Virus record (IMG/VR): IMGVR_UViG_3300024520_000527
Location: 1-22,355 of that record
Reading direction: 5' to 3' (one strand)
Source of the DNA: a virus
Length of the DNA stretch: 22,355 nucleotides
Numbering within the stretch: position 1 is the stretch's first letter; each line of letters begins with the position of its first letter. The notes beneath the pieces are model-generated. The model saw only the letters and a list, made by a program, of their open reading frames with translations. It did not search any database and had not been told where the DNA came from. A program made the position numbers and the translations under genes. Shown here piece after piece: positions 6,550 to 12,793 of the stretch.

Positions 6550-7035
6550 CTAGAAGCCTACGTCTTCGTTAAGGTTTACGTTAGCAGTGGGACTATTCAA
6601 TGCGTCAACAGCCATAACCCAGTTGCCGACCGTAACTCCGTCGTCATTAATATCGTAAACTGCCAACTTCAACTTCATTGGCTTGTTCTCCAGGCATGCG
6701 CTTAAATCATTATCGGTAGGCTCGCTGGCAATCTTCATTAACTGGCCGCCACTGTTGGTATCGATAGCCGCCAACATGCGTAACGCCTTGTCGCTCTTTG
6801 TTTTGTCGCTATCCTTAACGCGGATTTTCTGAAAAAGGCGACGCCCTTTATGCTCACCGTCAACAACGATCCATTTAGCATTGATATACTCATCGCCCTC
6901 GTATGCGTCCCATTTAACCTCGTCGATCATTGCGGTAACAGTGGTGCCCGCTGGGATGGGGTCAAAGCCGCCAGCTTTAAAACTGGTTTTTGCTTCGGCT
7001 TGTGTGTTGTCTGATAAGTTCCAAAAATTTGACAT
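6550..7035 (-). CDS. DUF669-family protein, likely phage single-strand DNA-binding protein
   Basis: The 161-residue protein matches the DUF669 pattern: an N-terminal FWNLSDNTQAEAKTSF-like block, GGFDPIPAGTTVTAMIDEV (about residues 22-41), then a beta-rich region with WIVVDGEHKGRRLFQKIRV. Proteins of this group sit beside phage recombinases and are thought to have an OB-like fold and bind single-stranded DNA; that role is family knowledge plus context, not shown by the sequence. The acidic C-terminal tail (NLNEDVGF) resembles the acidic tail with a terminal aromatic residue found in single-strand-binding proteins. It starts 15 bases after the Sak4-like gene stop, with AAAGAGAAAT ahead. Confidence 0.82.
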   Translation of the reverse strand: MSNFWNLSDNTQAEAKTSFKAGGFDPIPAGTTVTAMIDEVKWDAYEGDEYINAKWIVVDGEHKGRRLFQKIRVKDSDKTKSDKALRMLAAIDTNSGGQLMKIASEPTDNDLSACLENKPMKLKLAVYDINDDGVTVGNWVMAVDALNSPTANVNLNEDVGF

Positions 7036-7049
7036 AATTTATTTCTCTT

Positions 7050-7805
7050 TTAATTTAATGATTTAACAAATGGTTTTAGTGGGTTTTTATTCTGTTCACA
7101 AAGCAGTTCTTCGGCGATACCGAATCGGTTTTTGCTCACATTCGCAGCGGTAGCATGGCATACCAGCAGGCGTGCGCCCGTTGACGTTGCTTTTTTACGT
7201 TCGCCATCGCCTTTATAGAATGTCTGCAACTTCAAAAAACCTACTACGTCGCTATCGTCTACATAGGGCGCAACACTTTTCTTGCCCAGCCGTAGGTTGT
7301 AGCGTGTGTAGGGGTCGCTGTCTGGCAGCTCAATTGTCTCAGTGTCGGCGTGCGCCACGAAAACAATGTGCATACCCTTACGAGTGTTAAGCATTCCGCA
7401 GCCTTGACGTAACCGCTGGTGCATCGTAGCCACTGCGTTCAAGCCAGCGCCATAACCACCTAAAGCTTGGTTGATGGTGCGGGGGTTTTTGCTGTCGCTA
7501 TCAATAACGCTTTGTATAAACATACGCTCCAAAGCTGTCACGCTATCGATAATCAGCGTTTTATAATTATGATCCTCGCTGAGCAGTGTGCGTATTTGAT
7601 CCCATAAAGAATCGGGGCCATCTACCATTGGGAAAGCATCCGGGCGCAAGTCTTCGCTGATAGCTTGTAGACCATCCTCTGCACGGATAACGATTGGGGT
7701 TGGAAATGTTGCGGCTAAGGTAGTTTTACCTAAACCTGAATCACCACAGATTGTGGCTACTATTGGACGGTCTGCGGGTTTGCCGACCTGTTCGAGTAAA
7801 GACAT
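7050..7805 (-). CDS. RecA-fold ATPase of the AAA_24 / Sak4-like annealing recombinase type
   Basis: The 251-residue protein has Walker A GDSGLGKTT at 21-29, a conserved FPTPIVIRAEDGLQAI block after it (34-49), and Walker B KTLIIDSVTALE (82-93, Asp87). This is the phage nucleotide-binding (AAA_24) family, which includes the Sak4 single-strand annealing proteins: minimal RecA-core ATPases that promote homologous pairing of phage DNA. DUF669 and YqaJ genes directly downstream strengthen that reading. The ATG at 7805 has a very good site, AAGGAGGG, and is the first gene behind the head-on promoter region, so it likely leads its own transcript. It could act as a more general DNA repair ATPase, but the neighbourhood favours recombination. 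Confidence 0.88.
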   Translation of the reverse strand: MSLLEQVGKPADRPIVATICGDSGLGKTTLAATFPTPIVIRAEDGLQAISEDLRPDAFPMVDGPDSLWDQIRTLLSEDHNYKTLIIDSVTALERMFIQSVIDSDSKNPRTINQALGGYGAGLNAVATMHQRLRQGCGMLNTRKGMHIVFVAHADTETIELPDSDPYTRYNLRLGKKSVAPYVDDSDVVGFLKLQTFYKGDGERKKATSTGARLLVCHATAANVSKNRFGIAEELLCEQNKNPLKPFVKSLN

Positions 7806-7833
7806 AATATGCCCTCCTTTTTTCTCTCAACGG

Positions 7834-7863
7834 TTGAAATAGTATATGCTCCGATAGTATAAT
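7834..7863 (+). promoter_or_regulatory. Plus-strand sigma70-like promoter for the lone HTH gene
   Basis: TTGAAA at 7834-7839 and TATAAT at 7858-7863 are separated by 18 bases, close to consensus. Transcription would begin near 7870 and reach the HTH gene at 7906. Confidence 0.65.
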
Positions 7864-7867
7864 GCAA
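7839..7867 (-). promoter_or_regulatory. Minus-strand promoter for the recombination genes, overlapping the plus promoter
   Basis: On the minus strand TTGCAT (plus 7862-7867) and TACTAT (plus 7839-7844) are 17 bases apart. It would drive the Sak4-like gene at 7805. Its elements interleave with those of the opposing promoter, so polymerase could not occupy both. The match is moderate. Confidence 0.45.
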
Positions 7868-7895
7868 GCATATATTTAACTTTATTTATAAATAA
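7839..7895. promoter_or_regulatory. Operator-like repeats in the control region
   Basis: Three symmetric or repeated signals are visible. A direct repeat, ATAGTATATGC (7839-7849) and ATAGTATAATGC (7854-7865), covers both -10 regions. An inverted repeat, TATATGCT (7843-7850) and AGCATATA (7867-7874), flanks the plus -10. A perfect 14-base palindrome, TTATTTATAAATAA (7882-7895), touches the ribosome-binding site of the HTH gene. All are candidate repressor sites; the binder is not known. Confidence 0.5.
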
Positions 7896-7905
7896 GGCAA
7901 AAAAA

Positions 7906-8091
7906 ATGATTACCCTGCTAAGATTGTCAGAAGTACAAAGGCGGCTAGTACCTATGAACCTGCGCCACGTAGCCCGTGAAACCGGCATAGAGTATGGGAC
8001 GCTATACCGGGTTGCTAATGGCGCTGGTAACACCTCTTATACGGTTGTTGAAAAGCTAAGTGATTGGCTTGTCGCCGCTAACGACGGCTAG
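7906..8091 (+). CDS. Small Cro/CI-type helix-turn-helix regulator, lone plus-strand gene
   Basis: The 61-residue protein consists almost only of a helix-turn-helix: about residues 18-38 (NLRHVARETGIEYGTLYRVAN) carry the Ala at the helix start, Gly in the turn and the recognition helix, followed by a helix with YTVVEKLSDWL, as in Cro/CI and XRE proteins. There is no protease or oligomerisation domain, so it resembles Cro more than a full CI repressor. The ATG at 7906 follows AAGG at a spacing of eight. It is the only plus-strand gene between 1869 and 12794. Its 3' end overlaps a minus-strand gene by 36 bases. It likely regulates the overlapping promoters just upstream, including its own. Confidence 0.75.
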   Translation: MITLLRLSEVQRRLVPMNLRHVARETGIEYGTLYRVANGAGNTSYTVVEKLSDWLVAANDG

Positions 8092-8250
8092 CGCCACTGG
8101 CTGCTCTATTGTTTTAAACGATTTATGACACTCAGGGCATCGGCGGTAACGCACCACTGTATCTAGCTCAACTTTCCCGTTGCTGTGAGATTGGTGGTTG
8201 CGGCTATCGGTTACTTTTGTTTTGTGGTGATTACAGTGCGGGCAATTCAT
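8056..8250 (-). CDS. Small zinc-ribbon protein, NrdR/Ogr-like
   Basis: The 64-residue protein has CPHC (Cys3, Cys6) and CPEC (Cys38, Cys41), with TKVTDSRN after the first pair and VRYRRCPECHKSFKTIE around the second. This closely resembles the N-terminal zinc ribbon of NrdR (CPxC, KVxDSR, RRRxC, FxTxE), but the ATP-cone is missing. It may bind nucleic acid as a small transcription regulator. The start ATG at 8250 has AAGGAGTG ahead, an excellent site. It is the last gene of its minus-strand group and runs 36 bases into the HTH gene on the other strand. Confidence 0.7.
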   Translation of the reverse strand: MNCPHCNHHKTKVTDSRNHQSHSNGKVELDTVVRYRRCPECHKSFKTIEQPVALAVVSGDKPIT

Positions 8251-8267
8251 GTTTCACTCCTTACAGA

Positions 8268-8411
8268 TTATTGTGTCTTAATAATTGAGCCGCAATAGCT
8301 ACAGCACTTCATAAGAATAAATCCTTGTTCATGGCCGTGTTTACAATCGATAGCCCATGCAACTAACTTATATTTTGTTGATGGGTGGCGGCACAACATT
8401 AGGTTTACCAT
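8268..8411 (-). CDS. Small cysteine/histidine-rich protein
   Basis: A 47-residue frame starts at the ATG at 8411 with AAGGA seven bases ahead. It carries Cys7 and His9, CKHGH (23-27) and CCSYC (36-40), a spacing fit for one small zinc site. It fills the gap exactly: its stop is 17 bases before the next gene's start and that gene's strong ribosome-binding site follows the stop. No family is recognised. Size, site and packing argue for a real gene. Confidence 0.6.
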   Translation of the reverse strand: MVNLMLCRHPSTKYKLVAWAIDCKHGHEQGFILMKCCSYCGSIIKTQ

Positions 8412-8473
8412 GTTTTATTCCTTACATTAATTAAATACAGCGCCCTAAGACGCTTTTATGGTCGTCCGGTGAG

Positions 8474-8656
8474 TTAGATTTTATACATAACAAACAGCCC
8501 TACACTTACCTGGGCTTGTGCTGAGCAGTCTGTTTCGTCGTGCTGCACTCCCATATTCATAACGACAGGGGAGGATTGATAAATATTTACGCCTTCGTTA
8601 CTTTTTTGCCAATCTTCAAATTCTTCAGTCGTTTTAAATGTTTTAAACTTGAACAT
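8474..8656 (-). CDS. Hypothetical small phage protein
   Basis: The 60-residue protein starts at the ATG at 8656 with GAGGG ahead. The first third is charged (FKTFKTTEEFEDWQKSNEG). A more beta-like part follows, with SPVVMNMGVQHDE and a C-terminal VSVGLFVMYKI. A lead-in of this kind followed by a valine-rich end recalls short phage proteins of unknown role. No catalytic or metal-binding motif is seen. It lies between the integrase and the small cysteine-rich protein in the same orientation. Confidence 0.5.
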   Translation of the reverse strand: MFKFKTFKTTEEFEDWQKSNEGVNIYQSSPVVMNMGVQHDETDCSAQAQVSVGLFVMYKI

Positions 8657-8683
8657 ATGTAACCCTCAGTTATGGTCATTTTG

Positions 8684-9289
8684 TTATGACGCTATATCTA
8701 GCGTGTTATCAAAAAATAATTGCTGAATACTGGATTTGGTTATCCCAATATATCTAAGCGTCATGTACTGGTCTTTGTGGTTTAAAGCGGCCTGTATATA
8801 ATTCAAATCAGCATCGTTTGTGTAAGCGTTGTAGCCCCACGTCTTACGCATTGAATGGGTGTTGATGTTGTAATCAATGCCTAAGTCCTTCTGACAATCC
8901 TTAAATGCCAAGCCTAACCACTGTATGCAAATAGGCTGGCATAAGTGGAAAGCGCGTCTACTGGTCGATTGAAATAAGTATTCAGGGTTAAAATCTTTTG
9001 CCTTGTACGGCTTAAAGCCTGAATAATAAGCCCTCAACCTAGCAACTGATTTAAGAATAATTGGCGTTATGATTATCTCTCTACGCTTACCCGTTTTTTG
9101 CTCATTAATTACAATCTTCTTTTGACCTTGTTCAATTTGGTCAAACTTTATTTTCAATAGATCACCAGCGCGTAACGCCACGTTACAGCCGATAATAAAA
9201 CACTCGGCCTCTCTGGGTGATCTATTCGCTAGCATCCAGTCATAGACTCGCTTTCTGTCTTCTGCGGTTCTTATCGGTTCAACTTCCAA
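8684..9289 (-). CDS. Short tyrosine recombinase (integrase family), catalytic domain only
   Basis: The 201-residue protein has every tyrosine-recombinase catalytic residue: Arg40 in ALRAGDLL, Lys65 in EQKTGKRR, the HxxR pair His145 and Arg148 in HSMRKTWGY, His171 in LNHKDQYMTLRY and the nucleophile Tyr180. It lacks most of the N-terminal core-binding and arm-binding domains of phage integrases, which are usually well over 300 residues, so it resembles FimB/FimE-sized enzymes. The start is a TTG at 9289 overlapping the ASCH gene by 11 bases, with GAGGTG seven bases ahead. It may integrate the phage, resolve multimers or invert a segment. No attachment site or excisionase gene is evident here. 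Confidence 0.88.
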   Translation of the reverse strand: MEVEPIRTAEDRKRVYDWMLANRSPREAECFIIGCNVALRAGDLLKIKFDQIEQGQKKIVINEQKTGKRREIIITPIILKSVARLRAYYSGFKPYKAKDFNPEYLFQSTSRRAFHLCQPICIQWLGLAFKDCQKDLGIDYNINTHSMRKTWGYNAYTNDADLNYIQAALNHKDQYMTLRYIGITKSSIQQLFFDNTLDIAS

Positions 9290-9563
9290 TTTCTAACACC
9301 TCACCTAATTTCAATATATACACCGGCTGCGCTTCAGGTGCGCCCCATTCAATTATTCCAAGCCCTGACATTAACCCTTTGCATTCAACTGTCATGCTTG
9401 GCGCAGTTTTGGAGTAGCCGTTTCTAAATTTAATCGTGTCATAACCTTTGTTTAGAAGCCGCTTATGCCAATAGGGTTTCATTTCCCTGTATTCTTCTTT
9501 TTTAGTACCGCTAGCAATCAAATCAAACCATTGCTTCTTTAATGTAAGGTGCAAAACCTTCAT
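9279..9563 (-). CDS. ASCH-domain protein
   Basis: The 94-residue protein shows the ASCH pattern: MKVLHLTLKKQWFDLIASG at the start, the GTKKEEYRE motif (19-27) with the charged residues that line the domain's cleft, a tryptophan soon after (KPYWHKRL) and a strand YDTIKFRNGY (41-50). ASCH domains have a PUA-like beta-barrel and are linked to RNA binding or nucleoside modification; some act as amidohydrolases on modified cytidine. The start ATG at 9563 has AGGAG ahead. Its 3' end overlaps the integrase start by 11 bases, implying coupled translation. The precise role in the phage is unknown. Confidence 0.82.
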   Translation of the reverse strand: MKVLHLTLKKQWFDLIASGTKKEEYREMKPYWHKRLLNKGYDTIKFRNGYSKTAPSMTVECKGLMSGLGIIEWGAPEAQPVYILKLGEVLEIGS

Positions 9564-9592
9564 TTTAACTTTCTCCTAACTGGTCTAATTAC

Positions 9593-9620
9593 GTGTTAAT
9601 ACAGCCATACGGCTATACAC
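9593..9620. other. Intergenic hairpin ahead of the ASCH gene
   Basis: TACAGCC (9600-9606) and GGCTATA (9611-9617) pair around ATAC, with one G-T pair when read as minus-strand RNA; GTG (9593-9595) and CAC (9618-9620) can extend the stem across a 4-base bulge. There is no adjoining T-run, so it looks like an RNA structure or binding site rather than a terminator. Confidence 0.4.
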
Positions 9621-9625
9621 TTTTG

Positions 9626-9829
9626 TTAGTTATCTATTCTGCTATGGCACTCAATGAACTCAACGCTCTTACTGCTTAGCGTCCATTCTAGGCCGTTATG
9701 TTTAAACGGCTTACCATGCACGCCTATTTTGTAATACAGGTTGTCGATGAAATACTCAACCCCTATTGGGGCATTGGCGTGCTGTCCTATCGTCCCGGCT
9801 GGCAATTCGTTATGTGTTGGTGTTGCCAT
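9626..9829 (-). CDS. Hypothetical small phage protein
   Basis: The 67-residue protein starts at the ATG at 9829 with AGGA nine bases ahead. It reads as a compact beta-type protein: an N-terminal polar stretch with GTIGQHANAPIGVEYFID, then YYKIGVHGKPFKHNG and a final WTLSSKSVEFIE. There are no cysteines in pairs, no membrane segment and no known catalytic motif. It follows the primase gene by 36 bases in the same orientation. I cannot assign a function. Confidence 0.55.
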   Translation of the reverse strand: MATPTHNELPAGTIGQHANAPIGVEYFIDNLYYKIGVHGKPFKHNGLEWTLSSKSVEFIECHSRIDN

Positions 9830-9865
9830 TATTTTTATCCTATTGTGATTTTATTGAGCGTGGCG

Positions 9866-12112
9866 TTATGCCAAGTACCATTTTTCTGATTTACCTGTTC
9901 CTATCGATTTTATTTTCCCGTCCTGTTTAAGTATCGCGATTGCGGCTATAACGTCCTCTTTTTTGAATTTCCGCATTCTATTCACGACCACTCCGGTAGT
10001 TTCACCATGGTGCTTGTTAATCATCGAGATTATACGCCGCAACAAAACCTCGTCGTGGCGCTTATCGTCGGTGGCCATACTGGCAGCGGCTAGGTTTATT
10101 TTTTCGTCTATATCACGTTTCACAGTCGCAAACGCCCACTGTACATGCTCCAGGGTTCGCACGCCTTCGGGTGCCGCCAATACCAACGACACTTTTAATA
10201 CCAGCTCGAACGCCCTGCGGCTTATCGCCTCCAGGCCGGTAACTTTATTGTCTTCACTATAGCTCCAGAAAAAATCCTCTATCTCGTCCAAGCGCTTTGC
10301 CGCATCCTGCGTAGTGGGCACTTTTATTTTATCGCCATAGTGTTCTATTCGAGCACCGGGCTGCACCGTGGTGCCACCGCTGTACAGGCTGGCCAGTGTC
10401 ATTTTCATGGGGGCGGCCATTGGTTCCGCTTTAAATCGTTTCTTTGGTGCCGGGTTAGTGTCAACATCATGGAATATTAGCGACCGGCCAATAAAGCCGT
10501 TTGTTGATTGCTCATAATTCACCAGGTTAAAAAACGTTACCGGCGTCGTGAACCCTATCAGCGACAAGAACGGCTTTTCTAAACCGCTACCTATTGTTGC
10601 CAATTGGCGCTCTATGGCCGGTATTTTCCGCTCAACAAAGCCGCCCTTGTCTTCGTTGGCAGCTACTATTTTACGGCACGCTTTTAAGTCACGGGATAAA
10701 TCGGCCTCCATTACCCGCCGAACATCACCGCTTATCATAAGGTAATCATTCGCCTTACTGTAGGCGCTCATTAACAAACCTATAACACCCTCCAGGTAGC
10801 TTGCACTGCCACTTTTTTGTGCGTTCGCCACTTTTGTCAACACAATTCCTATTTCATCCACAGTGTAAAACGCCGCCTGGTGCGCCGTTAGGTTCCTGAC
10901 TATTTCCTGCTCGGATTTGATCGACCCGTGGGCTGCTTCAATCACGCCAGCCGCTCGCATAATGCCAGCCGATGATTTTAAGATGGCCTCTTTGCCTGTG
11001 GCGCTACCCGCCACACAAAATATAAACTGGTTAGCTGTTACGCCGTAACTCTCGTCTTCATAGCGCAGGCCGCACACGTTACCAATGCTCGATAGCGCAG
11101 CCGCTACCGCTAACCGCTCACGTGGAAACCGCGATTGCTTATTAATCCATTCCACCACTTCACCCACAAAACCCGGCGGCCTGTTAAGGTCAATATTATC
11201 CAGGTCGTCAGTAGGCGTTGTAGGCATCACGGCATCATCGGTGAACGTCACCGGCTGGATATAACCGCCTTTTTCAGCATGGTAGAGCAGGGTGCCTAAT
11301 GTTACCGGGTTGGCCGACTTGCCAAATGAGTGCCATTTCTTTTCCATGGGGTCGCTTTCATAACCCTTGCCTTTAGCGCTCCAGCTATCCCAAATATTGA
11401 ACCCGCCGCCCCCTGTCGCATGGTGCACAGACATACCACATTTAACCCACGTTTCATAATCACAATCAGGGCTAACACAGCTCAGCATGTCGACTAGTTC
11501 GCTGTCAGATACGTCTATGGCCACTCCTTCGCGCATAGCGCGGTGCTGGTCGGTTTTTATCAGCTTATTGATAAGCTGGGTAGGGGTATCGCTAATGTCG
11601 CTAGGATGGCCTTTCTCGGCCTCGTAAGGGGTGCCGCTTTTATGCATACTTCCACAGCCAACAACGAACCCGCTCGATTTAAAATCAATACCGGCATAGT
11701 CGTGGAGGTGAGATTTGAGCGCAGCACCCTCAGGGGCTTTAAAATAAATATGCCAGCCACCCCCGCCAGTGCGAACCACGAACGATGATTCTTTTTTGTA
11801 ATCGGTGTCAGTGTCTTTGCACAGTTTCGCATAGCCCTCGTTACCGCCATTGCGTGGGTCTATGTCGATGATTAGGAACCCCTGGCATAACACGCCAAAC
11901 CCTGTTGCAAAGAATCCGTATTTTTCCATGTTGCCCATCTGTTCGTCACTCCAGTGTGGGGTGGACTGCCAGCCGCGACTACGAGGGTGCTTGTACAGCG
12001 CTTTACATTGAATATCACCACAATCACACAATCCGTTCTTAACCGGGTGCAGCGCCATAATTTTCATGTTGGCGTCGAGATAGTCTGCGTGGCTTAGAGT
12101 TCGATTAAACAT
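9866..12112 (-). CDS. Replication protein: prim-pol (AEP) domain fused to PriCT and DUF3987 helicase-like domains
   Basis: The 748-residue protein joins three parts. Residues about 1-175 form a primase-polymerase domain: a Cys cluster near 29-36 (CDCGDIQC), the catalytic DxD in IDIDPRNGG (Asp83, Asp85), GGGGWHIYFK with His121, and GIDFKSSG with Asp143. Residues about 205-283 match the PriCT type, with YETWVKCGMSVHH and FNIWDSWSAKG. The rest resembles DUF3987, with a Walker A-like GSATGKE (369-375) and an acidic pair in TVDEIG. It likely primes and helps unwind phage DNA. I chose the ATG at 12112 because AGTAGGT stands ahead; two upstream ATGs would add 4-10 residues. It overlaps the HTH gene by 8 bases. 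The unusual E after the Walker lysine is noted. Confidence 0.9.
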   Translation of the reverse strand: MFNRTLSHADYLDANMKIMALHPVKNGLCDCGDIQCKALYKHPRSRGWQSTPHWSDEQMGNMEKYGFFATGFGVLCQGFLIIDIDPRNGGNEGYAKLCKDTDTDYKKESSFVVRTGGGGWHIYFKAPEGAALKSHLHDYAGIDFKSSGFVVGCGSMHKSGTPYEAEKGHPSDISDTPTQLINKLIKTDQHRAMREGVAIDVSDSELVDMLSCVSPDCDYETWVKCGMSVHHATGGGGFNIWDSWSAKGKGYESDPMEKKWHSFGKSANPVTLGTLLYHAEKGGYIQPVTFTDDAVMPTTPTDDLDNIDLNRPPGFVGEVVEWINKQSRFPRERLAVAAALSSIGNVCGLRYEDESYGVTANQFIFCVAGSATGKEAILKSSAGIMRAAGVIEAAHGSIKSEQEIVRNLTAHQAAFYTVDEIGIVLTKVANAQKSGSASYLEGVIGLLMSAYSKANDYLMISGDVRRVMEADLSRDLKACRKIVAANEDKGGFVERKIPAIERQLATIGSGLEKPFLSLIGFTTPVTFFNLVNYEQSTNGFIGRSLIFHDVDTNPAPKKRFKAEPMAAPMKMTLASLYSGGTTVQPGARIEHYGDKIKVPTTQDAAKRLDEIEDFFWSYSEDNKVTGLEAISRRAFELVLKVSLVLAAPEGVRTLEHVQWAFATVKRDIDEKINLAAASMATDDKRHDEVLLRRIISMINKHHGETTGVVVNRMRKFKKEDVIAAIAILKQDGKIKSIGTGKSEKWYLA

Positions 12113-12299
12113 TGTTGTACCTACTTTCATGCTCGCATTCAAGATAGGTTGATAATTTTTCGATCAGATCATGGCTTGGTTTTACCGAATCACCACGGGC
12201 TATTTTGCTGACAGCGGCACGGGTTAATCCGACCGCCTCGGCAACCTTGGACAAGTTTCTATCCTGTAGCCGTTTTACGATTTCATCTTTGCTTAACAT
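12105..12299 (-). CDS. Small helix-turn-helix regulator (Cro-like), first gene of the minus-strand group
   Basis: The 64-residue protein has a clear HTH at about residues 16-36: LSKVAEAVGLTRAAVSKIARG, with the Ala, Gly and recognition-helix pattern of XRE/Cro proteins, followed by SHDLIEKLSTYL. It has no other domain, so it is likely a dimeric DNA-binding repressor or Cro analogue. It heads the minus-strand replication genes, and its stop overlaps the primase start by 8 bases, which ties its level to replication gene expression. The intergenic region upstream would be its operator zone. Confidence 0.8.
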   Translation of the reverse strand: MLSKDEIVKRLQDRNLSKVAEAVGLTRAAVSKIARGDSVKPSHDLIEKLSTYLECEHESRYNNV

Positions 12300-12332
12300 T
12301 GTCGTTTGCTCTGCGTGAATGTGAGTTGGGAA

Positions 12333-12341
12333 TGTATATCA
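12333..12341 (-). promoter_or_regulatory. Possible extended -10 promoter for the minus-strand replication genes
   Basis: On the minus strand TGATATACA (plus 12333-12341) gives a TATACA -10 with the TGn extension, about 35 bases before the HTH start. A TTTACA lies 14 bases further upstream, too close for a standard -35, so the call rests on the extended -10. Confidence 0.35.
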
Positions 12342-12558
12342 AGGGGGGGCATTTGTAAACATTTATTCACATAACTTTTAGCTATAATGGGCGATGTGTT
12401 TTTGCTTTACTAAGTATAAGGTGCGTATTCATTGGGCTGTAGCGGTTTTCTTGTTATTTTTACTATGTAAAACTAAAAAAACTAAGCAAAAACCCTTATA
12501 AATCAACAACTTAGTCAAAAGTAGTAAAATAGTAAGCCCCCTATAAATAAACACTTTA

Positions 12559-12578
12559 TTAAATACCCTTAAATACCT
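12559..12578. repeat. Tandem 10-base direct repeat in the AT-rich region
   Basis: TTAAATACCC (12559-12568) is followed at once by TTAAATACCT (12569-12578). One helical turn of spacing would put both copies on the same face of the DNA, as in protein-binding iterons. Confidence 0.5.
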
Positions 12579-12734
12579 TTAGTAATTAACCCTAAACAAC
12601 TTTTTGAGCTATTAAAAAATATTATTTAATGTATGTACTATCTACTATATATATATAAGGTATTGATTCTAAAGAAGTTTTCCTTAGTAAAAAAATAGTA
12701 AAATTACTATAACTTTATCATAGATTAAATTTTC

Positions 12735-12764
12735 TTTACATTTATGACTATATGGATATATAAT
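12735..12764 (+). promoter_or_regulatory. Plus-strand sigma70-like promoter ahead of the rightward genes
   Basis: TTTACA at 12735-12740 and TATAAT at 12759-12764 are separated by 18 bases. Transcription would start near 12771, about 20 bases ahead of the first rightward open frame at 12794. Confidence 0.6.
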
Positions 12765-12793
12765 TCAATTCTACATTGATTGAGGGGGTTTTT

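Larger units (their letters stand above)
12300..12793. other. AT-rich intergenic region with TAGTAA repeats: candidate replication origin and divergent control region
   Basis: This 494-base stretch has no well-supported gene and is much richer in A and T than its neighbours. The hexamer TAGTAA occurs at 12522, 12530, 12580, 12685 and 12696, and its complement TTACTA at 12407, 12460 and 12704. A tandem 10-base repeat, TTAAATACCC/TTAAATACCT, lies at 12559-12578. Repeats plus an easily melted sequence beside the primase gene fit an origin, but this is inference. Promoter signals lie near both ends. Confidence 0.5.

Noticed and set aside
9963-10262. Plus-strand frame of 99 residues antisense to the replication protein
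   Set aside because: It lies within the prim-pol/DUF3987 gene, has no ribosome-binding site and shows no domain.
12343-12349. Run of seven G as a possible G-quadruplex
   Set aside because: A single run with no further G-tracts nearby cannot form an intramolecular quadruplex.
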